Assembly: GCA_018716285.1 (NCBI GenBank)
Contig: DVKD01000046.1
Span: forward strand, 28,643-92,642
Length of the DNA: 64,000 nucleotides
Source: Candidatus Merdivicinus faecavium
GTDB taxonomy: Bacteria; Bacillota; Clostridia; Oscillospirales; Ruminococcaceae
Direction of reading: 5' to 3'
The position numbers and the translations under genes are program-made. The notes beneath the pieces were generated by a model. That model made no database searches. It saw only the letters and a program-made list of their open reading frames with translations, and was not told where the DNA came from. The stretch's first letter is position 1. Each line of letters begins with the position of its first letter. This document shows, piece by piece, positions 8,997 through 17,668 of this stretch.

Positions 8997-9374
8997 CTAA
9001 AAGATATTTTCCGGCAGCGGGAGCTGCTGGTGAAGGAGATTCTGCGCCGCATAAACGGCGAGCTCCGCCTCCAGCCGGAAATCCTCGATCCGCCCGTAAC
9101 GGAGGAGGGCGGCGCAGCGCTCCAGCCGGTCGCTCATTTCCAGCAGGATTTCTTCATGGACGAAAAGGCCGATCTTCGGCTCGGAGCGGTTCCAGTAATC
9201 CTGGATCTCCCGTATCTGTGCAAAGGCAGCGTCCGGGTCTTCCTTCGAAACGGCCGCGGCTCGGCTCAGTTCGGCGGTGATATGATCGGTGCATTGGGAG
9301 AGCCAGCCGAGCGACCAGGCGGCCGCGGCGACTGTGACCGCGAAGATGGCCAGGATGGTGATGAGCCGCTTCAT
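8997..9374 (-). CDS. DUF4363 family membrane-anchored protein
   Basis: 125-residue protein with one N-terminal membrane helix (about residues 4-24) and a helical ectodomain, matching DUF4363, which is found almost always directly after DUF421 genes in clostridia. Its start overlaps the stop of the DUF421 gene by 4 nt. Function is unknown; the pairing suggests a partner role to the DUF421 protein at the membrane. Confidence 0.8.
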   Translation of the reverse strand: MKRLITILAIFAVTVAAAAWSLGWLSQCTDHITAELSRAAAVSKEDPDAAFAQIREIQDYWNRSEPKIGLFVHEEILLEMSDRLERCAALLRYGRIEDFRLEAELAVYAAQNLLHQQLPLPENIF

Positions 9375-10060
9375 TTCGCCGCCCCCTTCCGCACCGAATC
9401 CAGCGGGATGAGGGTGTACTGCTTCCCTTTATCCGCCATCATCAGAAAGACGTCGGCGGGGGCGAGGGACTGGCTGCGCAGGATGGAGTGGAGCCATTTT
9501 TCAGTCAGCCCCGCCTCTTTCAGGGCCTCCTTGAGCACTACCCCGTCGCTGATGAGGATGGAGGGCGGGTCCGCGTCCCTGCCGGGGAGCTTCAGCATCC
9601 CGGCCGTCGCGGACTGGGCGGCGTGCTTCTGGAGGACGCTCACCTGGCCGGTCGTCTCGACGATGGCGTACTGGACGTCGGAAATGTCAAAAATGGATTT
9701 GGCGCGGAGGGACTCCATCAGATCGTCGATGGAAAAGCGCAGCTTGTGCATCGCCTGCTGGTCGACCTTGCCGTCGTGGATGATGACCATCGGCTTGCCT
9801 GAGACAAGGGAGCGGAATTTTTTGGATTTAAGCGAGACGCTCGAGGTGATGAGCTCAAAGGTGACTAAGACAATGATCGGAACGACGCCCATTACCATCG
9901 GGATGGAGTTGTCCTCGATGGGGAGAGAGGCAATGTTGGAAATGAGGATGGTGATGACCAGCTCCGAAGGCTGCAATTCCCCGAGCTGGCGCTTTCCCAT
10001 CAGCCGGAGGCAGAAGATGATAAGCAGGTAGAGCAGGATGGCGCGGATGAGGACGATCAT
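9371..10060 (-). CDS. DUF421 (YetF/YrbG-type) membrane protein
   Basis: 229-residue protein with three N-terminal membrane helices, a GKRQLGELQPSELV segment, and a soluble C-terminal DUF421 domain, as in Bacillus YetF, YrbG and YkjA. Relatives with a spore role (SpoVA-associated) are known, but the family is broad. ATG at 10060 has AAAGGAG 7 nt upstream; longer in-frame versions reach into the divergent gerA promoter region and lack a ribosome site. It forms a two-gene unit with DUF4363, divergent from the germination operon. Confidence 0.85.
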   Translation of the reverse strand: MIVLIRAILLYLLIIFCLRLMGKRQLGELQPSELVITILISNIASLPIEDNSIPMVMGVVPIIVLVTFELITSSVSLKSKKFRSLVSGKPMVIIHDGKVDQQAMHKLRFSIDDLMESLRAKSIFDISDVQYAIVETTGQVSVLQKHAAQSATAGMLKLPGRDADPPSILISDGVVLKEALKEAGLTEKWLHSILRSQSLAPADVFLMMADKGKQYTLIPLDSVRKGAAK

Positions 10061-10177
10061 GAAGAGGCTCCTTTCTGTGCATAAAGCCGCAGAGGGCGGC
10101 GCATACTGATTTGTGAAATTTAGTATAACGCCGGCGGGGGAGAATATACCCCCTTTTTGCCGGAAAGGAGGATCCCC

Positions 10178-11701
10178 ATGAGCACAACGCCGCGCCCCTC
10201 CCAGTCGCCGCCGCCTTCCCCGGATACCGAAGGGAAGCGCCTGACGGGCGACCTGACAAAGGACCTCACCGCCCTGCGCACCCTTGCCCACAACACCGCC
10301 GATCTCATCACCCGGCCGATCACAGTCAGCGGCATCCGCATGAGTTTTGTCATGATGGAAGGGATGACCGATTTAAACAAGATCGGCCAGGCCCTTATCC
10401 GCCCCCTGACCAGCCGCTCCTTCGCAAGTCCGGAGGCGGTATTTGACTGGATCGAGCAGACAACGATCGTCGGCGACGTGCAGGATCACTATGAGTACGA
10501 ACAGATTCTTTCCCTCGTCATGATCGGATTTCTGGCCGTCCTGGTGGACGGAGTGCCAAAAGCGGTCGTGATGGGGGTCCAGGGGTTTGCCTACCGCTCC
10601 ATTTCGGCGCCGGACAGCGAGGTCAACGAGCGCGGTTCCCGCGAGAGCTTTACCGAACCGCTCAAGATAAACCTCAGCATGATCCGCCGCCGAATGCGCT
10701 CCGGCAGCGTTAAATTTGAAAACATCGAGCTGGGGAGCGAAAGCCACACCCTCGCCGCCCTTATCTACAATCCGGACGCGGTCAGTCCTGCGCTGCTGAT
10801 CGAAGTGCGCAGCCGCCTGCGGCGGATCCGCCTGAAGGTCGTCCTCGACAGCGGCTACCTGCAGCCGTTTCTGGAGGGCAGGCACCGCTCTCTCTTCAGT
10901 GAAGTTGGAATCAGCGAACGGCCGGATACCGTCTGCGGCAAGGTACTGGAGGGCCGGATCGCCATTCTGGTGGACGGAAGTCCCTATGCCCTCATTGTCC
11001 CGTACCTGTTTATTGAAAATTTCCAGAGCTTTGACGACTATGCCCGCCGCCCCTATTTTGCAGCCTTTATCCGGCTGCTCAAATATATCTCCTTTGCGAT
11101 CAGCCTTTTCCTGCCCGGACTTTATGTCGCGATCTCAACTTTCCACCCGGCGGTGCTGCCGCACGCCCTGCTGTTCAACATCGCCTCGGCGGAGGAGACG
11201 ACGCCGTTCCCGCTGATGTTTGAAGCGCTCATCATTCACTTTCTCTACGAGATCATGCGGGAGGCGGGGCTGCGGCTGCCGCGGCCGGTCGGGCATGCGG
11301 TGAGCATCGTCGGGGCGCTTGTCATCGGGGACGCGGCGGTGACGGCCGGCATCATCGGCGCGCCGATGGTGATGGTGGTGGCGCTGACAGCCATCAGCTC
11401 CTTTGTCGTGCCCTCTCTTTATGAACCGGCGGCGCTGCTGCGGTTTTTCTTCATCATTTTGGGCGGCCTGACCGGGCTTTACGGTCTGGCCCTTGCCGGA
11501 GCGGCGCTGCTTGTCAATCTCTGCCAGATCAACAGCCTCGGCGTGCCCTATACGGCGCCGGTCAGCCCCTTCACTCCTGGCGCCATGCGGGATGCTCTGA
11601 TCCGCTCAAGCTGGAAAAAGCTGAGCGGCTTTTCCGCCCGGATCCAGGACCTGACCGGCAGCGACCTGGAGGAATCGGGAGGCAGCCATGAAGGAAAGTA
11701 A
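10178..11701 (+). CDS. Spore germination protein, GerA (A subunit) family
   Basis: 507-residue GerAA/GerKA-type A subunit of a nutrient germinant receptor in the spore inner membrane. It has a long hydrophilic N-terminal part (residues 1-285) with conserved DLI..P and GDVQDHYEY-like segments, then four to five membrane helices (about 290-450) and a short hydrophilic tail. ATG at 10178 follows AAAGGAGG directly; an upstream TTG would place the ribosome site inside the coding region. It overlaps the B-subunit gene by 14 nt. The germinant cannot be told from sequence. Confidence 0.95.
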   Translation: MSTTPRPSQSPPPSPDTEGKRLTGDLTKDLTALRTLAHNTADLITRPITVSGIRMSFVMMEGMTDLNKIGQALIRPLTSRSFASPEAVFDWIEQTTIVGDVQDHYEYEQILSLVMIGFLAVLVDGVPKAVVMGVQGFAYRSISAPDSEVNERGSRESFTEPLKINLSMIRRRMRSGSVKFENIELGSESHTLAALIYNPDAVSPALLIEVRSRLRRIRLKVVLDSGYLQPFLEGRHRSLFSEVGISERPDTVCGKVLEGRIAILVDGSPYALIVPYLFIENFQSFDDYARRPYFAAFIRLLKYISFAISLFLPGLYVAISTFHPAVLPHALLFNIASAEETTPFPLMFEALIIHFLYEIMREAGLRLPRPVGHAVSIVGALVIGDAAVTAGIIGAPMVMVVALTAISSFVVPSLYEPAALLRFFFIILGGLTGLYGLALAGAALLVNLCQINSLGVPYTAPVSPFTPGAMRDALIRSSWKKLSGFSARIQDLTGSDLEESGGSHEGK

Positions 11702-12788
11702 GATTTCAGTCTTCCAGCTGGTGGTGGTGGTGCTGCTGTGCCGTTCCTTTAACCTCCTGAGCGCGGACATCCTGAACGTGACCGGCCATTACGGGATGGA
11801 ACACTTCCTCGCCATCCCGCTGGCCCTGCTCATGCAGGCCATTATCGTTCTGCCGGCCTTCCTGCTGATGAAAGCGACCGGCCGGGGTCTCACCGAAGCG
11901 ACTTCCTGGACCCTCGGCAAGGGAGGAATGATATTCCCCCTTGTAAGCTGCCTCTACCTGTTTTTTGCCTCGGCAATCACGATCTACAATCTCGCAGTCT
12001 TCCTGGCAAATGCCGTCTATCCCGGCTCATCGGCCTACTTTTTCGCCATTACGCTGGTTCTGGCAGCTGTCTACGCCGCCTGGCTCGGGCTGGAAGGAAT
12101 TGCGCGCTCCGCTGTCATCCTCGCGGTCCTCTTTGTCCTGTCGCTGCTGCTCACCGTGCTGGGAGTTGTTGAACGGGTGAATCCGGTCAATATCCGCCCG
12201 CTGGAGGATGGGAGCGGATGGAATATTCTCAAAGGGGCCTGGACTTTATGTGCGCGCTCATCGGCCATCTACCTCTACCTGCCGCTCAGCGAACAGCTGA
12301 AGAGCGGAAGAAGGAAGGGCTTTTTCTGGTATCTGCTCTGCGCCGGGATCTTGATGGAGTGCGTCGTCTTTTTTGTTTCCACCGTTCTGGGGGAGCTGGC
12401 GGTTAAGGAAGCCTACCCCTTTTTTATGCTGACCACCGTCGCGCAGATCTCCATCTTCCAGCGGATGGACGCGCTGCATGTCTGCGTCTGGGTAGCGGTG
12501 TGCTTTCTGCGGGTCACCCTTTTTCTTTGGGCCATGCGGGAGCAGTTTGTCTCCTGTCTGCCGCTGCATGCCCGGGAAAACGGCCGCGCCCGGTGGGTGC
12601 TGCCCTTTTTTGCCCTGGCAACACTCGGGGCGGCATGCGGCATGCTTCTGCAGCATCAAACAGCTGAGCTTATGCTGAATCTTTTGAGCACCGGCATACC
12701 GATTCTCCTGCTTATCGTGGCGATCCCGCTCGTCTGCCTCCTGGTGGGCTGGATCCGCGGGCGGCTCAGAAAGGGGGAGAGCGCATGA
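11688..12788 (+). CDS. Spore germination permease, GerAB/GerKB family
   Basis: 366-residue integral membrane protein with ten predicted helices, the size and shape of the GerAB (endospore germination permease) branch of the APC superfamily, which binds the nutrient germinant. It overlaps the A gene by 14 nt and the C gene by 4 nt (ATGA), the usual tight gerA-B-C arrangement. Confidence 0.93.
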   Translation: MKESKISVFQLVVVVLLCRSFNLLSADILNVTGHYGMEHFLAIPLALLMQAIIVLPAFLLMKATGRGLTEATSWTLGKGGMIFPLVSCLYLFFASAITIYNLAVFLANAVYPGSSAYFFAITLVLAAVYAAWLGLEGIARSAVILAVLFVLSLLLTVLGVVERVNPVNIRPLEDGSGWNILKGAWTLCARSSAIYLYLPLSEQLKSGRRKGFFWYLLCAGILMECVVFFVSTVLGELAVKEAYPFFMLTTVAQISIFQRMDALHVCVWVAVCFLRVTLFLWAMREQFVSCLPLHARENGRARWVLPFFALATLGAACGMLLQHQTAELMLNLLSTGIPILLLIVAIPLVCLLVGWIRGRLRKGESA

Positions 12789-13945
12789 AACGTGCATTCA
12801 GTTTAGCAGCTGTCCTCCTGCTGCTTGCCCTTTTGCTCACCGGCTGTGACTATACTCTTGTCCGGATGGTCAATCTGCAGGATCGGGCGATTGTACAGGG
12901 GGTTGGCGTCGATTGGGACGGCAGCGAGTTTGAAGTGACCATGCAGGTCTTCAGCCCGGAGGGCGCCGGCGGCCAGACAATGGTCGACCCCTCCAAGGAA
13001 AACGCCCAGATGATCACCTGCCGGGGCGCCTCCATTGCGGAAGCGGTCGAAAGCTCCGCACGGAATCAGGGAAAGGAATTTTACCTCGGTCACAACCGCA
13101 TTGTCATCCTGGGATGGGAGGCGGTGCAGCAGCCTTTGGAAGGGCTGCTCTCCTATTTTGTCAACAGCCTGGATTCCCGCCCCGATGTCACCATCCTCTT
13201 TACCAAGGGAAAGGCCAGGGATGTGCTTTCCGTCGGGATAACCCAGTCCATCCTTCCAGCTATGTCAATTGAAAACACCATCCGCAACGCGGAGCGCAAC
13301 GGGCTGGGAGAGGAGGTCCTCCTCATTGATGTGCTGGAGGCTCTCGCCGAGCCCTACCGCGACGCGGTCATCCCGATGATCGAAACGGCCGGAGAGGAGG
13401 AAGCGGAGCTGGGCGCCGTTGAGATCACCGGAGTCGGCATCATCTCCCCGGAAGGATATGTCGGGGAGGTCGCAGCCGGGGAGATGCGCGGCCTCCTCAC
13501 CCTGCGGGATACGATCCGCGGCGCTGTCTATACCCTCCACACCGCCGACTGCGAGCGGGCTGCCGTCCAGCTTTACCAGAACAAGACAAAGCTTTCCCCG
13601 GTGCTACGGGACGGGCAGCCGGCCTTTGTCGCGGAGATTGCCGGCAAGTGGACGCTCGTGGAAAAAAAGATGCGGGGGGATGCGGTTTTTACCGAGGAAA
13701 GCCTGGCAGAGCTGGAGGAGGCGCTTGCAGAACAGATCCGCGGGGAGTGTGAGAGCGCTTTTTATAAAACGGTGCGGGACTATCAAAGCGACGTTTTTCT
13801 GCTCGGCGACCTTCTCTGGCAGAAGCAGGCCGATTACTGGTCTCTGATGCGGGAGGTTTGGCCGCAGGGAGCGGAAGAGATTTCGATCGAATGCGAAGTC
13901 TCCGCTGAAATCGACCGGACCGGCCTCCAGATCGTCAAGGAATAG
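12785..13945 (+). CDS. Spore germination lipoprotein, Ger(x)C family
   Basis: 386-residue lipoprotein C subunit of the germinant receptor. Signal peptide with lipobox LTGC (Cys at residue 21), then the Ger(x)C start DYTLVRMVNLQDRAIVQGVG and three mixed alpha/beta domains, with the conserved LGHNRIVILG segment. It completes the A-B-C receptor operon, which has no D subunit here. Confidence 0.94.
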   Translation: MKRAFSLAAVLLLLALLLTGCDYTLVRMVNLQDRAIVQGVGVDWDGSEFEVTMQVFSPEGAGGQTMVDPSKENAQMITCRGASIAEAVESSARNQGKEFYLGHNRIVILGWEAVQQPLEGLLSYFVNSLDSRPDVTILFTKGKARDVLSVGITQSILPAMSIENTIRNAERNGLGEEVLLIDVLEALAEPYRDAVIPMIETAGEEEAELGAVEITGVGIISPEGYVGEVAAGEMRGLLTLRDTIRGAVYTLHTADCERAAVQLYQNKTKLSPVLRDGQPAFVAEIAGKWTLVEKKMRGDAVFTEESLAELEEALAEQIRGECESAFYKTVRDYQSDVFLLGDLLWQKQADYWSLMREVWPQGAEEISIECEVSAEIDRTGLQIVKE

Positions 13946-13946
13946 A

Positions 13947-13979
13947 ATTGCGCTGAATTCTCAGGAAAATTCCCGCAAT
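13947..13979 (+). terminator. Weak terminator-like stem after the ger operon
   Basis: ATTGCG / CGCAAT arms with an inner GAATT / AATTC stem, followed by CTATTGCTTTT. The T run overlaps the -35 region of the fba promoter, so termination may be partial. Confidence 0.35.
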
Positions 13980-13982
13980 CTA

Positions 13983-14011
13983 TTGCTTTTCCGCCGCAAA
14001 TCGGCTATAAT
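13983..14011 (+). promoter_or_regulatory. Sigma-A promoter of fba
   Basis: TTGCTT at 13983-13988, 17-nt spacer, perfect TATAAT at 14006-14011. Confidence 0.8.
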
Positions 14012-14076
14012 GGGAAAGAAGGTAAAAAAAGTAACATCCCGGGCCAGCCCGGAAAGACAAAATGGAGGTTACAACA

Positions 14077-14940
14077 ATGTTAGTTTCTGCCAAAGAGATG
14101 CTCACCAAGGCCAGAGCCGGCAAATACGCTGTCGGCCAGTTCAACATCAACAACCTGGAGTGGACCAAATCCATCCTCCTCACCGCGCAGGAGCTGAATT
14201 CCCCTGTCATCCTCGGCGTTTCCGAGGGCGCGGGCAAGTATATGTGCGGCTTTAAGACCGTCACCGAGATGGTCAAGGCGATGGTAGACGAGCTGAAGAT
14301 CACCGTCCCGGTTGCCCTGCACCTGGACCACGGCACCTATGAAGGCGCCAAGAAGTGCATCGAGGCGGGCTTCTCCTCCATTATGTTCGACGGTTCCCAC
14401 TATCCCATCGAGGAAAACATCGAAAAGACCAAAGAGCTGGTCGCCACCTGCAACGAGCTCGGCCTTTCTCTCGAAGCTGAGGTCGGCTCCATCGGCGGCG
14501 AGGAAGACGGCGTCGTCGGCATGGGCGAGTGCGCAGATCCCGACGAGTGCAAGATGATCGCCGACCTGGGCGTCACCATGCTGGCGGCCGGCATCGGCAA
14601 CATCCACGGCAAATATCCCGAGAACTGGCCCGGCCTGCGTTTCGACGTGCTGGCTGCCATCAAGGAAAAGGTCGGCGACATGCCCCTCGTCCTGCACGGC
14701 GGCACCGGCATCCCCGCGGACATGATCAAGGAAGCCATCTCTCTGGGCGTCGCCAAGATCAACGTCAACACCGAGTGCCAGATCGCTTTCGCGGAAGCGA
14801 CCCGCAAGTATATCGAGGCCGGCAAGGACCTGCAGGGCAAGGGCTTCGACCCCCGCAAGCTGCTCGCCCCCGGCGCCGAGGCAATCAAGGCCACTGTCAA
14901 GGAGAAGATGGAGCTGTTCGGCTCTGTCAACAAGGCGTAA
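14077..14940 (+). CDS. fba: Class II fructose-1,6-bisphosphate aldolase
   Basis: 287-residue zinc-dependent aldolase of glycolysis/gluconeogenesis, cleaving fructose 1,6-bisphosphate to DHAP and glyceraldehyde 3-phosphate. Visible motifs: LHLDHG with the catalytic Asp and a zinc His, EAEVGSIGGEEDG, GNIHG and LHGGTG (zinc His residues), and the phosphate-binding KINVNTE. ATG at 14077 is used, as GGAGG at 14064-14068 is 8 nt upstream; an earlier ATG at 14062 would contain that site. Codon use is strongly biased, as expected for high expression, and it has its own promoter. Confidence 0.97.
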   Translation: MLVSAKEMLTKARAGKYAVGQFNINNLEWTKSILLTAQELNSPVILGVSEGAGKYMCGFKTVTEMVKAMVDELKITVPVALHLDHGTYEGAKKCIEAGFSSIMFDGSHYPIEENIEKTKELVATCNELGLSLEAEVGSIGGEEDGVVGMGECADPDECKMIADLGVTMLAAGIGNIHGKYPENWPGLRFDVLAAIKEKVGDMPLVLHGGTGIPADMIKEAISLGVAKINVNTECQIAFAEATRKYIEAGKDLQGKGFDPRKLLAPGAEAIKATVKEKMELFGSVNKA

Positions 14941-14958
14941 GTAAAATTCCGCCCCAAA

Positions 14959-14990
14959 CCCCGCCGCAGGGATCCCCGCGGCGGGGATAT
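14959..14990 (+). terminator. GC-rich stem-loop after fba
   Basis: 9-bp perfect stem CCCCGCCGC / GCGGCGGGG with a 10-nt loop, followed by ATATTGTTAT rather than a T run. It may be a weak terminator or a 3-prime-end stabiliser, with some read-through to the next gene. Confidence 0.5.
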
Positions 14991-15010
14991 TGTTATCCGG
15001 AGGTGTTTTC

Positions 15011-15172
15011 ATGGGTCCGATCCATTATATTGTCAAGCAGATCATGGGAGATTACGCCCTCCTTCTGAGCGAGGAAGGGGTTGAGAACCAGGTGGCCCTC
15101 GCCCTGCTCCCGCCCGGCGTCGACGAAGGCGACCGGCTTTTGTGGGAAAACCTTTGCTATACGCTGGAATAA
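15011..15172 (+). CDS. Small DUF3006-like protein
   Basis: 53-residue protein with the pattern of DUF3006 (YIVKQIMGDYALLLSEEG, then VALALLPPGVDEGDRL), a small beta-barrel fold seen in Firmicutes. GGAGG at 14999-15003 gives an 8-nt spacer to ATG 15011. An in-frame upstream start at 14990 would contain this site. Function is unknown; similarity is short, so the family call is moderate. Confidence 0.65.
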   Translation: MGPIHYIVKQIMGDYALLLSEEGVENQVALALLPPGVDEGDRLLWENLCYTLE

Positions 15173-15196
15173 GGACGCGTCCGCGCGCAAAATGAA

Positions 15197-15230
15197 AGCC
15201 CCCGGCCTTTTATGCAGAAGGCTGGGGGCT
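15197..15230. terminator. Terminator hairpin between convergent genes
   Basis: 13-nt arms AGCCCCCGGCCTT / AAGGCTGGGGGCT with one mismatch-type pair, between the DUF3006-like gene and the minus-strand UroD-like gene. T-rich on the minus side. Confidence 0.7.
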
Positions 15231-15246
15231 CTGTTCAGGAGAATGG

Positions 15247-16203
15247 TTAACCGCGGTATTTGCGGTATTTGCGGGCCGCTTCCAGGAGGGCCGCGATGTT
15301 TGCGAGGGGAACGTCGGGGCCGATTTCAATGTTGAGGCCGAGGCCGCCTTCGGGCAGGTACATCGCCTCTACCGCTTCCCGGACATGGTCGTCGAGCTGG
15401 GAAGGGGTTGCGAAGGGGAAGAGCTGCCGGTCGAGGTCAAGATTGATCGGGATTTTGCCCTTGCAGACCCGGACGAGGTTGTCCAGCCCGTTGGCGCGGA
15501 ACTGGGGGTTTATCATGTCCACCCCGCACTCCTGAAGGTCGGGCATGATCTCATAGATCATCCCGTCGGTGTGCATGTAGACGTACCGCCCGGTCGCCTT
15601 GACCATCGCGTACATCTTGGAAAAGGCCGGCTTTAAGTACTTGCGCCATTTGGCGGGGCCGATGGCGAGGCCTTTCTGCATCCCGAGGTCGTCGCCGAAA
15701 TAGGCGATTTCGCCGAGCTTGGGCAGGACCGCCTCAATCTGGATGCAGTTGTACTCGACAACCTTGTCGATGAGGATCTGGAGCTCCTCGCACTCCTCGG
15801 CGAAGTCGATCATCGCCTCCTCAAAGCCGCGCAGGTCGAGCAGCCGCAGGTACATGAACCCGTGCGGCAGGCGGCCGTCCCGATTTTTGGGGATCTCGAG
15901 GGCGCGGATATCCTCCCGGTTGGGGAGGGGGTGGCCGGTCACGATGGATTCCATCCCCTCTTCGACGTTTTCCCAGACGCAGCCCCACTCGTCGGTGAAG
16001 GAGCCGACGTGATAGGTGGCCGGGATGGGGATGTTGTTTAAGTCGGGAAGGTTCGGGATGAGGTCGGGGTATTCTTTGACGAGGGAGAGCAGCTCCTCGC
16101 CGTTTTTGAGCCAGGCGGCCGGGAGAATGCCGAAGGCGACCGGGAGTTCCTCCGGGTGCTGGTAGGTCATGGCCTGGATCAAAAGCTGCTGCTGACGGTC
16201 CAT
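15247..16203 (-). CDS. Uroporphyrinogen decarboxylase-like (UroD/MtaA superfamily) protein
   Basis: 318-residue TIM-barrel protein of the URO-D superfamily, which includes haem-pathway HemE and corrinoid-linked methyltransferases MtaA/CmuA. Seen: an internal GDDLGMQKGLAIGP segment, YMHTDGMIYEIMPDL, and GLGLNIEIGPDVPLANI near the end. No haem or corrinoid genes are nearby, so true UroD activity is doubtful; a catabolic or methyltransferase role is equally possible. ATG at 16203 follows AGGAGG with a 7-nt spacer; an ATG 18 nt earlier would include the ribosome site. Confidence 0.75.
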   Translation of the reverse strand: MDRQQQLLIQAMTYQHPEELPVAFGILPAAWLKNGEELLSLVKEYPDLIPNLPDLNNIPIPATYHVGSFTDEWGCVWENVEEGMESIVTGHPLPNREDIRALEIPKNRDGRLPHGFMYLRLLDLRGFEEAMIDFAEECEELQILIDKVVEYNCIQIEAVLPKLGEIAYFGDDLGMQKGLAIGPAKWRKYLKPAFSKMYAMVKATGRYVYMHTDGMIYEIMPDLQECGVDMINPQFRANGLDNLVRVCKGKIPINLDLDRQLFPFATPSQLDDHVREAVEAMYLPEGGLGLNIEIGPDVPLANIAALLEAARKYRKYRG

Positions 16204-16248
16204 TTGAATTCCTCCTGTCATGTTGCGGATGGAGTTTTTGTACTTCCT

Positions 16249-16254
16249 ATTATA
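16249..16254 (-). promoter_or_regulatory. -10 box for the UroD-like gene
   Basis: TATAAT on the minus strand about 46 nt before the start codon; no convincing -35 hexamer. Confidence 0.45.
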
Positions 16255-16300
16255 ACGGAAACGCGGCCGGCGCGCATTTGATTTTATCCGCAGTACGAAA

Positions 16301-17050
16301 TTACACGCCGCCCGCGGCCAAGGCCTCCATCAGCCCGGCCAGGATGGTGAAGGCGACCTGGGACTGGTATTCGTCTGAGCAGAGCTTTTCGCACTCCTCT
16401 GGGTTGGAGAGGAAGCCGCATTCGACTAAGACGATGGGGTTTTCCGCCTCCCAGAGGAGGTAGAGATTCTGCTCTCCCTGCTTGATCTGGCGTTCGTTCT
16501 CCGGCTGAAGCCGTGAGACAAAAGAATCCTGGATCGCCTGGGCCAGGGCGGCGCTCATCTCATGATTTTTGCCGTAAAACATCTGGGCGCCGTGATATTT
16601 CTGCTGCTCAAACTTGTTCTGGTGGATGGAGAGGACGATCGCCTCCGGATGGGCGTCCATCAGGGCGAGGCGGTTGTGCATATCCGACTTTTTCTGGGCG
16701 GTGAGGCTGGACAGGCCGGGGTCGCAGGTCATTTCGTCCGTTTCGCGGGTCATATAGACGGTGAAGCCCTGGAGCTCCAGCATATCCCGCAGCTTGAGGG
16801 AGATGGCGAGGTTCAGCTCCTTCTCCGCCACATCATTTGCCCCGACCGCGCCGCCGTCCGCGCCGCCGTGCCCCGGGTCGAGGATGACGGTCTGGGTCTG
16901 GGAGAACTCCGCCGCATCTGTCCGGCGGAAAAGACCGCCCTCTTCCTTTGCGCCGCGCAGCCGCCCTGCCGCGAAGAAAAAGAGCAAGAGCCCCAGCAAG
17001 ATGGCGGCAACGCCCACGATCCGGTTTTGCCGCCTGCTTTTTCTGCGCAT
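16301..17050 (-). CDS. cwlD: N-acetylmuramoyl-L-alanine amidase, CwlD type
   Basis: 249-residue zinc amidase of the Amidase_3 family with one N-terminal membrane anchor (about residues 10-28). Zinc and catalytic residues are all present: His61 in LDPGHGG, Glu76, His143 in SIHQN, and the catalytic Glu210 in VECGFLSN. Length and anchor match CwlD, which with PdaA makes muramic-delta-lactam in spore cortex peptidoglycan, needed for germination. GGGGAG precedes the ATG. It stands alone and divergent from the YabE-like gene. A sigma-E or sigma-G promoter is expected but none was clear. Confidence 0.9.
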   Translation of the reverse strand: MRRKSRRQNRIVGVAAILLGLLLFFFAAGRLRGAKEEGGLFRRTDAAEFSQTQTVILDPGHGGADGGAVGANDVAEKELNLAISLKLRDMLELQGFTVYMTRETDEMTCDPGLSSLTAQKKSDMHNRLALMDAHPEAIVLSIHQNKFEQQKYHGAQMFYGKNHEMSAALAQAIQDSFVSRLQPENERQIKQGEQNLYLLWEAENPIVLVECGFLSNPEECEKLCSDEYQSQVAFTILAGLMEALAAGGV

Positions 17051-17505
17051 AAAACCATCTCCCCTCTGTCGCTTCCTTTTATCCCTATGCGCGGGGAATC
17101 GGGCGTATGCTGGCAGGTTCCGGAAAGAAGGTTACAAATTGGTGTCAAAAAGAAACGGCTTTGGAAAAAAAAGATCCTTCCCTGACGAAGGCGCGGCATT
17201 TTGTATGAATTGAAAGAAGAGCCGCACATTTTGAACGCGAGAAAAATGAAGCCGCATTTTTACATCGGATTACAGGCCAGATCCCGTAAGGTAACATTTG
17301 GAAAAAAATAAATTGTTTCTATAGTTTTATACGATGTTAAAATATTAATTTCGTAAAAATTGCACGTTTGAAATCGCGGAAAATTCGCCCATTACGATTT
17401 GTGAAATCCTCCAAATCTCGCGGGAGATTGTTCGAACAGAGGCTGGAAAAGAAAGGAAAATACGGTCGAAAGGGAGCCGCAGGCGCGATTTCCGAACAAA
17501 ATGAC
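17051..17505. other. AT-rich divergent intergenic region
   Basis: About 450 nt between cwlD (minus) and the promoter of the YabE-like gene (plus). Distinctly AT-rich relative to its surroundings. No coding frame, no strong hairpin and no convincing promoter toward cwlD were found. Confidence 0.6.
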
Positions 17506-17519
17506 TGTGCATTTGCACA
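17506..17519. promoter_or_regulatory. Short palindrome upstream of the YabE-like gene promoter
   Basis: TGTGCA-TT-TGCACA, ending 21 bp before the -35 box at 17541. It could be an activator site; no known consensus is claimed. Confidence 0.35.
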
Positions 17520-17540
17520 AAAATGGGGCGGTCGCTTCGG

Positions 17541-17569
17541 TTGACAAACCGGCCCTTCTTGCATACAAT
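17541..17569 (+). promoter_or_regulatory. Sigma-A promoter of the YabE-like gene
   Basis: TTGACA at 17541-17546, 17-nt spacer, TACAAT at 17564-17569. Leader of about 90 nt to the ATG. Confidence 0.8.
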
Positions 17570-17668
17570 GGATACAAATCGGTAACAATGATTACAGCTT
17601 CGTTATCGGTTCCGAGGCGGCGCAGATGGCAGGCGCTGCCGGGAAATTTTTATGTGAAGGAGCAGTTT

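Noticed and set aside
10101..10130. Sigma-G-like promoter (GCATAC, 18 nt, AGTATAA) before the ger operon
   Set aside because: The -35 fits but the -10 departs from the CATNNTA consensus; kept only as a possibility.
17051..17150. Sporulation promoter for cwlD on the minus strand
   Set aside because: GCATA and CATAGGG elements occur, but spacing and -10 are poor.
17425..17440. GTTCGAAC palindrome as a LexA box
   Set aside because: It lacks the extended CGAAC-N4-GTTC form and is not next to a repair gene.
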